Positions 51,818-60,884 of a stretch of 64,000 nt of DNA are shown here, in pieces. How positions within the stretch are numbered: position 1 is the stretch's first letter; each line of letters begins with the position of its first letter. Source of the stretch: Arenivirga flava (GTDB taxonomy: Bacteria > Actinomycetota > Actinomycetes > Actinomycetales > Microbacteriaceae); assembly GCF_030161575.1 (NCBI RefSeq), contig NZ_BSUL01000001.1, positions 2,523,809 to 2,587,808 of the forward strand, written 5' to 3'. The notes under the pieces are model-generated. The model searched no databases, was not told where the DNA came from, and saw only the letters and a list, made by a program, of their open reading frames with translations. A program made the translations under genes and the position numbers.

Positions 51818-52672
51818 TCAGCGCAGCCGCGCCCGGTAGGCCGCCGGCGCGCTGCCCGTGGCCCGGGCGAAGTGCGCGTAGAAGCTGCTCTGCGAACCGA
51901 AGCCCGCGGCGTGCGCGATCTCGGAGGCCGTCAGCGAGGTGGTCATGAGGAGGCGTTGCGCCTCGGCGACACGACAGCGCGTGAGGTACTCGACGATCGT
52001 GCTGCCGACGTCGTGCCGGAAGACCGTCATGGCGTAGTGCGGGTTGAGGTGCTCGGCATCGGCGACCTCGGCGACGCCGATCGGCTCGCGGAAGCGCTCG
52101 ACGATGAACCGCACCATGCCGACCACCCGCTGCATCGTCTCGGCGGTGCCGTGGGGCGCATCCGCTCGCAGATCCAGCCGCTCGCGATGGTGGCGGAGCA
52201 ATCGCCGGACGAGCGCCTGGGCCTCGAGCGTCGCGATGATCTCGGCGCCCTCGTCGGCGAAGTCGCGCTGCCAGGAGCCCATCATCGACTCGACGTCGCG
52301 GCCCGCCGCGCTCGTCGGCACCACGATGGGCCGGTTGAGCAGCATGGCGCCGAGGTCGGGGTCGGGCAGGCCCCAGGCGAGCACCTCGGCGAGCGGGATG
52401 TGCACCCAGCGGAACTCCCCGGCCAGGTCGTCGACCAGCTGGTGGGCCGTCCAGCCCCAGAACAGCGCGATCTCGCCGGCGTGCACGCTCACCGGCGCGC
52501 CGCCGAAGACGTAGTCGAGCCGCCCCTGGAGCACGAGGTTGATCTCGAGGTCGTCGTGCCGATGCGAGCTCGGCATGTGCGGCGCCGGGCCGCGGTGACT
52601 CCAGAAGGCGGGTTCGACCGTCACGACGCCGGCAGCCGGCGCGTGAGGGAGCGTCGGCGCGTCCTCGGGCAC
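51818..52672 (-). CDS. AraC-family transcriptional regulator with cupin sensor
   Basis: 284 residues from GTG 52672; an upstream ATG would extend it without likeness. N-terminal cupin (SHRHDDLEINLVLQGRLDYVFGG, EIALFWGWTAHQLVD) binds the effector; C-terminal HTH_18 (VAEVADAEHLNPHYAMTVFRH; LTASEIAHAAGFGSQSSFYAHF). MsmR/RafR-like sugar activators have this build. Divergent from the GH4 gene across 92 bp, so it very likely controls the GH4-importer operon in response to an alpha-galactoside or similar sugar. Confidence 0.9.
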   Translation of the reverse strand: MPEDAPTLPHAPAAGVVTVEPAFWSHRGPAPHMPSSHRHDDLEINLVLQGRLDYVFGGAPVSVHAGEIALFWGWTAHQLVDDLAGEFRWVHIPLAEVLAWGLPDPDLGAMLLNRPIVVPTSAAGRDVESMMGSWQRDFADEGAEIIATLEAQALVRRLLRHHRERLDLRADAPHGTAETMQRVVGMVRFIVERFREPIGVAEVADAEHLNPHYAMTVFRHDVGSTIVEYLTRCRVAEAQRLLMTTSLTASEIAHAAGFGSQSSFYAHFARATGSAPAAYRARLR

Positions 52673-52752
52673 GCAGCCGAGCCTAGGCGAGGACCTGAGG
52701 ATCCTGGAAGGGCGCGCTCGGAAGCCGGAGGACCGCATCCGCTCGCGATTCC

Positions 52753-52758
52753 TAGCGT
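52753..52758 (+). promoter_or_regulatory. -10 element of a leaderless promoter for the GH4 operon
   Basis: TAGCGT six bases before ATG 52765, with no ribosome site. It lies in the 92-bp gap shared with the AraC-type regulator. Confidence 0.5.
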
Positions 52759-52764
52759 GGCCGC

Positions 52765-54153
52765 ATGGCAACGACGCGCACCCCCAAGATCACGATCATC
52801 GGAGCCGGCGGCTTCGTGTTCCCGTTCCGCCTCATCGGCGACCTGGTCAGCTTCCCGGCCCTGCGCTCTGTGACGCTGCACCTCATGGACCTCGACGCGG
52901 GCAGGGTCGCCCGCACCGCGAAGGCCGCCCGCGAGCTGGTGGCGCACCACGGCTTCGACACCACGGTGCTCGAGACCACCGATCGGCGGGAGGCGCTCGA
53001 CGGCGCCGACGTCGTGATCATCACGTTCCAGGTGGGCGGGGTGGACTCCTACCGGCACGACGTGGAGATCCCGCGCCGGTACGGGGTCGACCAGACCGTC
53101 GGCGACACGGTCGGGCCGGGCGGCGTCTTCCGCTTCCTGCGCTCGGTCGACGCCTACGCGGGCATCGCCGCCGACGCGCTCGAGCTCTGCCCGGACGCGC
53201 AGTTCATCAACTACGCCAACCCGATGGCCATGGCCACCGCCTACCTCAACGCCAAGGGGCTGCGCACCGTGGGCCTCTGCCACAGCGTGCAGGGCACCAC
53301 CCGCATGCTCGCCCGCACCCTCGGCGTCGACTACGACGAGGTCGAGTACGTGTGCGCCGGCATCAACCACCAGGCCTGGATCCTCGACTTCAAGCAGCGC
53401 GGCGGCGAGGACCTCTACCCCCGGCTGCGCGAGGTGATGGGCCAGCGGCACCGCCGGGGCATCGCTGCCGCCGACCTGCTCGGCGACGACGGCGACCACA
53501 GCGAGGCGGCCGCCGCGGCCAGCAACTACGAGGGCGGCAACGAGCAGGTGCGCACCGCGATCATGCAGGCATTCGGCTACTTCCAGACCGAGTCGAGCCA
53601 CCACGCCAGTGAGTACCTGCCCTACTTCCGCAAGGACGCCGGGACGGTGCTCGAGTACATCCCCGAGCGCTGGGACTACTACGAGATCTGCGTCGCGCAC
53701 GACGAGCAGGGCGACGTCGACCAGCAGCTCGAACGCCTCAAGGCCGATCTCAAGCCCTCCGTGGAGTACGGCGCCAGCATCGTCAACGCGATCGTCACCG
53801 GCGTGCCGACGGTCGTCTACGGCAACGTGCCCAATACCGGTCTGATCGGCAACCTGCCCGACGACGCCTGCGTCGAGGTGCCGTGCCTGGTCGACGCCAA
53901 CGGGGTGCAGCCGACCGCCGTCGGTCAGCTGCCGCCGCAGCTCGCGGCGCTCAACCGGACCAACGTCAACGTGCAGACGCTCGCCGTCCGGGCCGCGCTC
54001 GAGGGCAGCATCGAGCACGTGCACCACGCCGTGGCGCTCGATCCCCTCACCGGCGCGCTGCTGACGCTCGACCGCATCCGCTCGATGACGGACGAGCTGC
54101 TCGAGGCGCACGCGGCGCTGCTGCCTGAACCGCTGCGGCCCGCCACCGCGTGA
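52765..54153 (+). CDS. GH4 glycosidase, alpha-galactosidase/alpha-glucosidase type
   Basis: 462 residues. NAD-dependent family 4: Rossmann loop ITIIGAGGFVFPF at the N-terminus, DGADVVIITFQVGG, the metal-binding NYANPMAMAT and GLCHSVQG (Cys metal ligand), and AGINHQAWILDF (His). The CHS and NHQAW forms fit the MelA-type branch that works on alpha-galactosides such as melibiose, usually with Mn. Cytoplasmic; substrate would be brought in intact by the importer just downstream. Confidence 0.9.
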   Translation: MATTRTPKITIIGAGGFVFPFRLIGDLVSFPALRSVTLHLMDLDAGRVARTAKAARELVAHHGFDTTVLETTDRREALDGADVVIITFQVGGVDSYRHDVEIPRRYGVDQTVGDTVGPGGVFRFLRSVDAYAGIAADALELCPDAQFINYANPMAMATAYLNAKGLRTVGLCHSVQGTTRMLARTLGVDYDEVEYVCAGINHQAWILDFKQRGGEDLYPRLREVMGQRHRRGIAAADLLGDDGDHSEAAAAASNYEGGNEQVRTAIMQAFGYFQTESSHHASEYLPYFRKDAGTVLEYIPERWDYYEICVAHDEQGDVDQQLERLKADLKPSVEYGASIVNAIVTGVPTVVYGNVPNTGLIGNLPDDACVEVPCLVDANGVQPTAVGQLPPQLAALNRTNVNVQTLAVRAALEGSIEHVHHAVALDPLTGALLTLDRIRSMTDELLEAHAALLPEPLRPATA

Positions 54154-54220
54154 TCACCACGCGGGGCGGCCGAACGGTCGCCCCGCATCCGACGCTCACA
54201 CCTCAATGGAGAGGCAGGAC

Positions 54221-55525
54221 ATGCGCGCATCCCATCCGCTCTCCGCGACCGCCATGGGCCGTCGCGGCTTCATCGCCCTCGCGGGCATCTCGATCGCCGG
54301 GGCCCTGGCCGCCTGCTCGGGCTCGCCGCCCAGCGGCACCAAGCACATCCGCCTGTCGACCTGGAACATCCCCACCGACATCGCCAGCTACCAGGCCATC
54401 GCCGACGCCTTCGTGGCGAAGCATCCCGGCACGAGCGTGGCCGTCGAGGTGACCACGGGGCAGTTCCACCAGTGGTTCATCACCCGGCTGGCCGCCGACC
54501 TGGCGCCCGACGTGATCCGCATCACCCCGCAGCAGATCGGCCGCTACGCCGCCAACGGCAGCCTCGTCGACATCAGCGGCGCGATCCCCGACGACTACCG
54601 CGGCGACTACAGCGACCCCTTCTGGGCGATCGGGGCGCGGGAGGACGGCGTCTACGGCGTCTTCCAGCACACCGACAACTTCATCACCTACTTCAACCGC
54701 GGCGTCATGGATCGGATCGGCGTGACCCCGCCGACCGCGCTCGCCGACGCCTGGACCTGGGACGAGTTCCTCGAGATCGCGACCGAGACGAAGAAGGTGA
54801 CGGGCCGCTACGGCTTCGGATACGGATGGACCGGCCCCGAGACCGCCTACCGCTGGATGCCGCTCGTCTACCAGAACGGCGGCGCCTTCCTCGGCGAGGA
54901 CGGCGAGACCCCGTCGATGGACACGGAGGAGGCCGTCGGCGCCCTCGCCTTCGGCCGGCGCTGGTACGAGGAAGGCCTGGTGAGCACCGGCAACCTCAGC
55001 AAGACCGGCGGCGGCGACGTGGCCCGCAACCTCTTCCTGACCGGGCAGATCGGCATGATGCTGAACAACCCCGAGTCGATGGCGCAGCTCGACGAGGAGA
55101 TGCCGGGCGAGTGGGGCACGGCCCCGATGATCCGCAACGCGGGCGAGGCGAGCGACCTGGGCGGCAACGCCCTGGCCGTGACGAAGTCGAGCAGGCACCC
55201 GGAGCTGGCGGCCGAGCTGGTCGCCATGATCACCAGCCGCGAGCAGATGCGGTTCTTCTGCCACGAGGGCAACTGGCTGCCCGCGCGCAGCTCGCTCGAC
55301 GCCGAGGACATCGGCTACGCCGCCAACAGCGACACGATGCAGCGCTTCATCGACCAGGGCGCCACCATCCCGCTGCCCATGGTGCGGGCGCAGAGCGGCG
55401 AGTACTTCAGCTCGCTCAACGCCGTCTTCGCCGACTACCTCGACCTCTGCCTGATCGGTCAGCTCAGCCCGCGCGACGCCTCGCGCCAGATGATGGAGGC
55501 GATGCGCAGTGTCACTGCGAACTGA
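54221..55525 (+). CDS. sugar ABC transporter substrate-binding lipoprotein with Tat-like signal
   Basis: 434 residues from ATG 54221, chosen for GGAGAGG six bases upstream (54208-54214). Signal MGRRGFIALAGISIAGALAACSG combines a twin-arginine motif with a lipobox, suggesting Tat export. Binding fold: IRLSTWNIPTDIASYQAIADAF, YAANGSLVDISG, GVFQHTDNFITYFNRGVMD. Partner of the next two permeases; overlaps the first by 17 bases. Confidence 0.88.
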   Translation: MRASHPLSATAMGRRGFIALAGISIAGALAACSGSPPSGTKHIRLSTWNIPTDIASYQAIADAFVAKHPGTSVAVEVTTGQFHQWFITRLAADLAPDVIRITPQQIGRYAANGSLVDISGAIPDDYRGDYSDPFWAIGAREDGVYGVFQHTDNFITYFNRGVMDRIGVTPPTALADAWTWDEFLEIATETKKVTGRYGFGYGWTGPETAYRWMPLVYQNGGAFLGEDGETPSMDTEEAVGALAFGRRWYEEGLVSTGNLSKTGGGDVARNLFLTGQIGMMLNNPESMAQLDEEMPGEWGTAPMIRNAGEASDLGGNALAVTKSSRHPELAAELVAMITSREQMRFFCHEGNWLPARSSLDAEDIGYAANSDTMQRFIDQGATIPLPMVRAQSGEYFSSLNAVFADYLDLCLIGQLSPRDASRQMMEAMRSVTAN

Positions 55526-56408
55526 GCGGGCAGCCGACCGCCGCCGCGGCGGACGTCTGGTGCCCTACGTCTTCGCCGGACCGGCCGCGCTGCTGTTCCT
55601 CGCGTTCTCGCTCATCCCGATCGTCATTGCGATCGGCCTGAGCTTCCAGGACACGGCCTCGCTCGGCGACGGGGAGTGGATCGGCGGCGGCAACTTCGCC
55701 AGCATGACCTCCGATCCGCTCATCGGCACCGCCCTCATGAACACGCTCGTGTTCACGGTCGGCACGGTGCCCACCTCGATGGCGATCGGCCTCGCACTGG
55801 CGATCGCGCTGAACCGGCCGCTGCCCGGTCGTTCGGTGTTCCGCGCGCTGTTCTTCGTCCCCATGGTCGCCGCGGGCGTCGTGGTCGGCGTGATCATGTC
55901 GTGGATCTTCAACGGCGACTACGGCGTGGCCAACAACCTGCTCGAGGCGCTCGGCCTCGGTCGGCTGCCCTGGCTGACCGCGCCCGGCTGGGCGATGGCC
56001 ACCCTCGTGATCGTGGTGGTCTGGACCCGGATCGGATTCTGCATGGTCATCTACCTGGGCGCGCTGCAGTCGATCCCGAGCGAGCTCAAGGAGGCTGCCG
56101 CGATCGACGGCGCCAGCCGCTGGGCGCGCTTCCGCACGATCAGCTGGCCGATGCTGCGGCCGACCACCTCGATCCTGCTGATCCTCAACGTCGTGTTCTC
56201 GCTGCAGGCCTTCGACGTCATCTACGTGATGACCGGCGGCGGGCCTGGCTTCTCGACGACCGTGCTCATCCAGTACGTGTTCCGCTCGGCGTTCGTGGAC
56301 GCCCGGATGGGGTACGCGGCGGCCCTCGGGCTCGTGCTCGTCGCCATCCTGCTCGTCTTCACGCTGCTGCGGCAGCGCGCCAACCGCAAGGCCGAGGAGA
56401 TGCTGTGA
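55509..56408 (+). CDS. sugar ABC transporter permease (MalF type)
   Basis: 299 residues, GTG 55509 inside the upstream gene. Six helices; EAA loop ELKEAAAIDGASRWARFRTISWPML. Ends VFTLLRQRANRKAEEML. Overlaps the next permease by GTGA. No ATPase in the operon. Confidence 0.92.
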   Translation: MSLRTERAADRRRGGRLVPYVFAGPAALLFLAFSLIPIVIAIGLSFQDTASLGDGEWIGGGNFASMTSDPLIGTALMNTLVFTVGTVPTSMAIGLALAIALNRPLPGRSVFRALFFVPMVAAGVVVGVIMSWIFNGDYGVANNLLEALGLGRLPWLTAPGWAMATLVIVVVWTRIGFCMVIYLGALQSIPSELKEAAAIDGASRWARFRTISWPMLRPTTSILLILNVVFSLQAFDVIYVMTGGGPGFSTTVLIQYVFRSAFVDARMGYAAALGLVLVAILLVFTLLRQRANRKAEEML

Positions 56409-57277
56409 CCGCGACCGCCCCCATCCGCTCGTCCACGTCCTCTCGGCGGCGGCGCCGGCCGCGTCCGGCGCGCTGGCTGCTCGTCGCGGCGATGGCGGCG
56501 CTGGCCGTGCTCATGGTGTTCCCGCTGTACTGGATGCTCGTCTCGGCGCTCACGCCGGGCGGCCAGTCGCAGAGCGGCAGCTTCTACCTGCTGCCGGAGG
56601 CGCCGACGCTCGACAACTACACGGAGGTGTTCGCGCAGCAGCCCGTGTGGCGCTGGCTGGGCAACTCGGTGCTGATCGCCTCGGTCGGCACGGCGCTGAG
56701 CGTGGTCGTCTCGCTCATGGCCGGCTACGCGCTGGCGAAGTACCGCTTCCGCGGGCGCGGGGTGCTCTACGCGGCGTTCCTGGTGACGATCATGATCCCG
56801 ATCCAGGTGACCCTCGTGCCGAGCTTCCTCGTGGTGGCGCGCATCGGGCTCGTCGATTCGCCCTGGGCGGTGATCCTGCCGACGCTCTTCGACGTGGTGG
56901 GCATCTTCATCGCCCGGCAGTTCCTGCTCGGCGTGCCCGACGCGCTCATGGAGGCCGCACGGCTCGACGGCGCGGGGGAGTTCGCGACCTTCTTCCGCGT
57001 CGTGCTACCGTCCTGCGGTCCGCTCGTCGGCGTGCTCGTGATCCTGGGCTTCATGACGCGGTGGAACGACTTCCTCTGGCCGCTCGTCGTGCTGCAGGGC
57101 AACGAGAACCTCACGGTGCCGGTGGCGCTCTCGACGCTGACCAACAACCCGGCATTCAGCTCGCCCTACGGCGCGGTCATGGCGATCGCGACCATCACGG
57201 TGCTGCCGCTGCTCGTGGTGTTCCTGGCATTCCAGCGGCAGTTCGTGCAGGGGATCGCTTCCACGGGGATCAAGTGA
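56405..57277 (+). CDS. sugar ABC transporter permease (MalG type)
   Basis: 290 residues, GTG 56405. Arg-rich start, six helices, EAA loop ALMEAARLDGAGEFATFFRVVLPS, ending QRQFVQGIASTGIK. Completes the importer of the GH4 operon. Confidence 0.92.
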   Translation: MTATAPIRSSTSSRRRRRPRPARWLLVAAMAALAVLMVFPLYWMLVSALTPGGQSQSGSFYLLPEAPTLDNYTEVFAQQPVWRWLGNSVLIASVGTALSVVVSLMAGYALAKYRFRGRGVLYAAFLVTIMIPIQVTLVPSFLVVARIGLVDSPWAVILPTLFDVVGIFIARQFLLGVPDALMEAARLDGAGEFATFFRVVLPSCGPLVGVLVILGFMTRWNDFLWPLVVLQGNENLTVPVALSTLTNNPAFSSPYGAVMAIATITVLPLLVVFLAFQRQFVQGIASTGIK

Positions 57278-57306
57278 ACGATGCCGCGACGGCCGCGGAG
57301 GGCTGA
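57274..57306 (+). other. 10-codon open frame after the permease
   Basis: GTG 57274 overlaps the permease stop in the same GTGA manner as true genes here, but the frame (MNDAATAAEG) stops at 57306. It may be chance, a coupling peptide, or the stub of a lost gene. Low support. Confidence 0.25.
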
Positions 57307-57376
57307 CGTGCCCGTGGCGGGGTTCGTCGGAGCCGGCGTCGCAGCGACGGCGGCGATGCGATGCGGCTCGGTCTTG

Positions 57377-57388
57377 CGAAGCGCTTCG
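57377..57388. promoter_or_regulatory. LacI-type operator upstream of the lacI-like gene
   Basis: CGAAGCGCTTCG, a perfect 12-bp palindrome 70 bases before the regulator start. Same core as the site at 58491-58504. Confidence 0.75.
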
Positions 57389-57419
57389 ACAGGGCGTAAC
57401 GTCACTGCTCGTTCAGTGT

Positions 57420-57431
57420 AGAAGCGTTTCG
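57420..57431. promoter_or_regulatory. second LacI-type operator at the regulator start
   Basis: AGAAGCGTTTCG matches ten of twelve bases of the palindrome CGAAGCGCTTCG and lies 16 bases before ATG 57447. With 57377 it suggests autoregulation. Confidence 0.65.
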
Positions 57432-57446
57432 ACGATGGAGTCCCCG

Positions 57447-58454
57447 ATGGTCACGATCCACGATGTCGCCAAGGCGGCCGGCGTGTCGATCAGCACCGTC
57501 TCGTACGCCCTCTCCGGCAAGCGCTCGATCTCCGCGACGACCCGCACCCGCATCGACCGCGCGATCGCCGACCTCGACTACCGGCCGCACGCGGCGGCGC
57601 GGATGCTGGCCGGGGCCCGCACGAACATCCTGGCGCTCAGCGCGCCGCTGCGTCAGGACGGCCATCTGCCGACGCACATGCGCTTCGTCAGCGCGGTGGT
57701 CGCCGCCTCGCGCGCGCACGACTACGACGTGCTGCTGCTCGCCACCGACGACGAGGTCAGCGGCATCCGACGCGTCGGCTCGAGCTCGCTCGTCGACGGC
57801 GTGGTGATGATGGGCGTCGCCACGGGCGACGAGCGCCTGCCGATCGTGCGCGACCTGGCCCTGCCGGCCGCCTTCATCGGCGTGCCCGGCGACGTCGACG
57901 ACATCGCCTGCGTCGACCTCGACTTCGCCGCCGCGGCGCGCGAGGCGGTCGACCGCATCGCCGACCTCGGGCATCGCGTCGTGGGCATGATCGGGCACCC
58001 GCCGAGCTACCTCGAGCGCCAGACCGGCTTCATAGAGCGCTTCGACCAGGCGCTCGAGCGCGAGGCCGCCGCCAAGGGCGTGCGCATCGTGCGCCGCTGG
58101 GCCGGCCTCGAGCGCGGTGCCGGCCGCAGCGCGGTCGACGAGCTGCTCGCCGAGGCGCCGCAGCTGACCGCGGTGCTGTTCCACTGCAACGAGCCCGTGG
58201 TCGAGGAGGCGGAGCGCCGCCTGCTCGAGCTCGGGGTCGACGTGCCGGGGCAGGTCTCCCTGTTCGCGGCCGCCGCGAGCTACGACCCGTCGCGGCTCGA
58301 GATCCCCCTCAGCGGCATCACCCTGCCGCTCGAGGACATGTGCCGGCGCGCGGTCGAGGCCGTGTTCGCCGCCGTGGACGGGCGTCCGGCGCCGGACGTC
58401 ACGCTCCTCGAGCCGCGGTTCGAGGACCGCGGCTCGCTCATCCCCGCCCCCTAG
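57447..58454 (+). CDS. LacI-family transcriptional regulator
   Basis: 335 residues from ATG 57447, chosen because GGAG (57437-57440) is six bases upstream and LacI proteins start MVTIHDVAKAAGVS. Helix-turn-helix with hinge: STVSYALSGKRSISATTRTRI, YRPHAAARMLAG. Sugar-binding domain of the periplasmic-binding fold follows (LVDGVVMMGVATGDERLPIV; ITLPLEDMCRRAVEAVF). It sits between operators for itself and for the downstream importer/GH31 operon, which it should repress until the sugar is present. Confidence 0.93.
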   Translation: MVTIHDVAKAAGVSISTVSYALSGKRSISATTRTRIDRAIADLDYRPHAAARMLAGARTNILALSAPLRQDGHLPTHMRFVSAVVAASRAHDYDVLLLATDDEVSGIRRVGSSSLVDGVVMMGVATGDERLPIVRDLALPAAFIGVPGDVDDIACVDLDFAAAAREAVDRIADLGHRVVGMIGHPPSYLERQTGFIERFDQALEREAAAKGVRIVRRWAGLERGAGRSAVDELLAEAPQLTAVLFHCNEPVVEEAERRLLELGVDVPGQVSLFAAAASYDPSRLEIPLSGITLPLEDMCRRAVEAVFAAVDGRPAPDVTLLEPRFEDRGSLIPAP

Positions 58455-58490
58455 ACCCCACCGGAGAACGACCCATCCACAGCGGCATCG

Positions 58491-58504
58491 TCGAAGCGCT
58501 TCGA
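58491..58504. promoter_or_regulatory. LacI-type operator before the xyloside importer operon
   Basis: TCGAAGCGCTTCGA, a perfect 14-bp palindrome, 52 bases before ATG 58557. Third copy of the operator core in 1.1 kb. Confidence 0.82.
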
Positions 58505-58556
58505 TAGCTTCGCGCGATGCTCGGGCCGCTGGCCCACCTACAAGGAGGTAGACACC

Positions 58557-59846
58557 ATGTCCCTGCGACGCACCGCATCCGCTCTCGGCGTCCTCGCCGT
58601 CGGCGCCGGCCTGCTCACGGGCTGCGCGCCCGGCGAGCAGGAGTCGGACGACACCCTGACGCTCTGGCACTACGAGGGCGAGAACTCGGCGATGGGCATC
58701 GCCTGGAACCGCGCGATCGAGATCTTCGAGGAGGAGACCGGAGCCACGGTCGACTTCGAGGAGCGCTCCTTCGAGCAGATCCGCCAGACCGCCAGCCAGG
58801 CGCTCAACTCCGACGAGGCGCCCGACCTGCTCGAGTACAACAAGGGCAACGCCACCGCGGGCCTGCTCGCGAGCCAGGGCCTGCTCGAGCCGCTCGACGA
58901 CGCGGTCGCCGAGTACGGCTGGGACGAGAAGCTGGCCGACTCCGTCGCCACCACCTCGCGCTACGACGGGAACGGCGTCATGGGCTCGGGCTCGTGGTAC
59001 GGCATCCCCAACTACGGCGAGTACGTGCAGTTCTACTACAACGTCGACATGTTCGAGGAGTACGGCATCGCGGTGCCGACGTCGGTGGACGAGCTCGAGA
59101 CCGCCATGCAGGCCTTCGCGGATGCGGGCGTCACCCCGCTCGCCGAGGCCGCCGCCGAGTACCCGCTCGGCCAGCTCTGGTACCAGCTCGCCCTCGCCGA
59201 GGCCGACCGCGAGTGGGTCGACGCGTACCAGACCTACACCGCCCCGGTCGACTTCGAGGGCGCTGAGATCACCGCCGCGACGCAGACCGTCGCGGACTGG
59301 GTCGACGCCGGCTACATCTCCAGCGACGCCACCGGCCTCGCGGCCGAGGACGCCGGCACCGGCTTCATCAACGGCACCTACCCGATGTTCTACTCGGGCA
59401 GCTGGTGGTACGGCCGCTTCATCGACGAGATGGATGCGAACTGGTCGACCTTCCTCTACCCGGGCAGCGACATGGCGCCGGGGTCCGGCGGCAACCTCTG
59501 GGTCGTCCCGGCGCGCGCCGGTGACAAGGACCTCGCCTACCAGTTCATCGAGATCACGCTGCGCCCCGAGATCCAGGCGCTGATCGGCAACAACGGCGGC
59601 GTCCCCGTCGCCGCCGATGCCTCGGAGATCACCGACGCGAAGAGCCAGGAGCTCATCACGAACTTCAACACGCTCCTCGAGCGGGACGGCCTGGCCTTCT
59701 ACCCGGACTGGCCCACGCCCACCTTCTACGACGAGCTCAACGCGGGTCTGCAGGGCCTCGTGAACGGCACGCTCGACCCGGCCGCCATGAACCAGCAGAT
59801 CGGCGCCGACTACGAGGCCGGCCTGCCGGCCGTCGCCCAGCAGTAA
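58557..59846 (+). CDS. sugar ABC transporter substrate-binding lipoprotein (xyloside operon)
   Basis: 429 residues; ATG 58557 with AAGGAGG (58542-58548), the best ribosome site in the window. Lipobox LLTGCA. Binding fold: LTLWHYEGENSAMGIAWNRA, EAPDLLEYNKGNATAGLLAS, YPMFYSGSWWYGRFIDE. It supplies the two permeases downstream. Substrate inferred from the GH31 alpha-xylosidase: xylose-bearing oligosaccharide such as isoprimeverose. Confidence 0.9.
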   Translation: MSLRRTASALGVLAVGAGLLTGCAPGEQESDDTLTLWHYEGENSAMGIAWNRAIEIFEEETGATVDFEERSFEQIRQTASQALNSDEAPDLLEYNKGNATAGLLASQGLLEPLDDAVAEYGWDEKLADSVATTSRYDGNGVMGSGSWYGIPNYGEYVQFYYNVDMFEEYGIAVPTSVDELETAMQAFADAGVTPLAEAAAEYPLGQLWYQLALAEADREWVDAYQTYTAPVDFEGAEITAATQTVADWVDAGYISSDATGLAAEDAGTGFINGTYPMFYSGSWWYGRFIDEMDANWSTFLYPGSDMAPGSGGNLWVVPARAGDKDLAYQFIEITLRPEIQALIGNNGGVPVAADASEITDAKSQELITNFNTLLERDGLAFYPDWPTPTFYDELNAGLQGLVNGTLDPAAMNQQIGADYEAGLPAVAQQ

Positions 59847-59853
59847 CCCCACC

Positions 59854-59882
59854 GGGCCCGGCCGCCATCGACGGCCGGGCCC
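59854..59882 (+). terminator. stem-loop between binding protein and permease genes
   Basis: GGGCCCGGCCG (59854-59864) pairs perfectly with CGGCCGGGCCC (59872-59882) over seven bases. No T-tract. Same position as the hairpin at 44252-44288. Confidence 0.8.
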
Positions 59883-59900
59883 TCCACCGGGAGGACCCCC

Positions 59901-60884
59901 GTGACCACGATCACCCCACCCGCCTCCGAGGCGCCGGCCACGCCGGTACGCCGTCGGCGGCCCCGCTCCGGCGGCGGCGTCATGCCGTTCGCCAGCGGAC
60001 GCAGCTACTGGTGGTACCTGCTGCCCGGCCTCGCGCTCATCACGGTCATCGTCCTGGTGCCGCTGGTGTGGAACGTGTACCTCAGCTTCACCGAGTACCG
60101 CGGCATCATCGCCCCGCGGTGGATCGGCCTCGACAACTGGACCCGCCTCTTCGAGGACGAGCGCTTCTGGATGTCGTTCCGCAACAGCATCGGCATGGTC
60201 ATCGCCATGGTGGTCGTGCCGACGCTGCTGGGCCTGGTGCTCGCGGCAGCGCTCTTCGACGTCGTCGGCCGCAAGTTCGGCGGCAGGCTCGCCAGCTTCC
60301 TGCGCGCCACGTACTACCTGCCGCAGATCCTGCCGTCGGTCGTCGCCGCCATCGTGATCGGCTGGATCCTGCGCCCCGAGAACGGCGCGCTCAACACGAT
60401 CCTCGAGGCCGTCGGCCTCGGCTCGCTCGCCGGCAACTGGCTCGGCAACCCCGACACGGCGCTGCTCAGCATCATGGTCGTGCTCGTCTGGATCCAGATC
60501 GGCTACCCCGTCGTCATCTTTATGGCAGCGCTCCAGCGCGTCGACCCGGAGCTCTACGAGGCCGCCGAGCTCGACGGCGCCGGCTGGTTCCACCGCTTCC
60601 GCGCCATCACCCTGCCGATGATCCGTCCCGAGGTGTTCGTGGTCGCCCTGACCTGCACCATCGCGGCGCTCAAGGTCTTCGGTCCCGTCTACGCCCTCAC
60701 CGGCGGCGGACCGAACAACGCCACCATCGTGCCGAGCTACTACTCGTACCAGCAGTTCTTCCAGAGCCAGCAGGTCGGCTACGGCGCCGCCATCGCGACG
60801 GCGCTCACCGTCGTCATCGTGATCGTCTCGATCGTCTTCGTGTGGGCGCAGAACCGCTCCGAGCGCAAGGAGGCGCAGCTGTGA
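59901..60884 (+). CDS. sugar ABC transporter permease (MalF type, xyloside operon)
   Basis: 327 residues from GTG 59901 (GGGAGG upstream). Arg/Pro-rich cytoplasmic start, six helices, EAA loop ELYEAAELDGAGWFHRFRAITLPMI. Overlaps the next gene by GTGA. Confidence 0.93.
   Translation: MTTITPPASEAPATPVRRRRPRSGGGVMPFASGRSYWWYLLPGLALITVIVLVPLVWNVYLSFTEYRGIIAPRWIGLDNWTRLFEDERFWMSFRNSIGMVIAMVVVPTLLGLVLAAALFDVVGRKFGGRLASFLRATYYLPQILPSVVAAIVIGWILRPENGALNTILEAVGLGSLAGNWLGNPDTALLSIMVVLVWIQIGYPVVIFMAALQRVDPELYEAAELDGAGWFHRFRAITLPMIRPEVFVVALTCTIAALKVFGPVYALTGGGPNNATIVPSYYSYQQFFQSQQVGYGAAIATALTVVIVIVSIVFVWAQNRSERKEAQL

Noticed and set aside
57361-57446. Origin or partition site suggested by the palindromes
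   Set aside because: Spacing and position fit LacI operators; no DnaA boxes, dnaA, dnaN or parAB are present.
57402-60593. Open frame of over 1000 codons on the minus strand
   Set aside because: It is antisense to the LacI regulator, binding protein and permease, all of which have clear motifs and ribosome sites.
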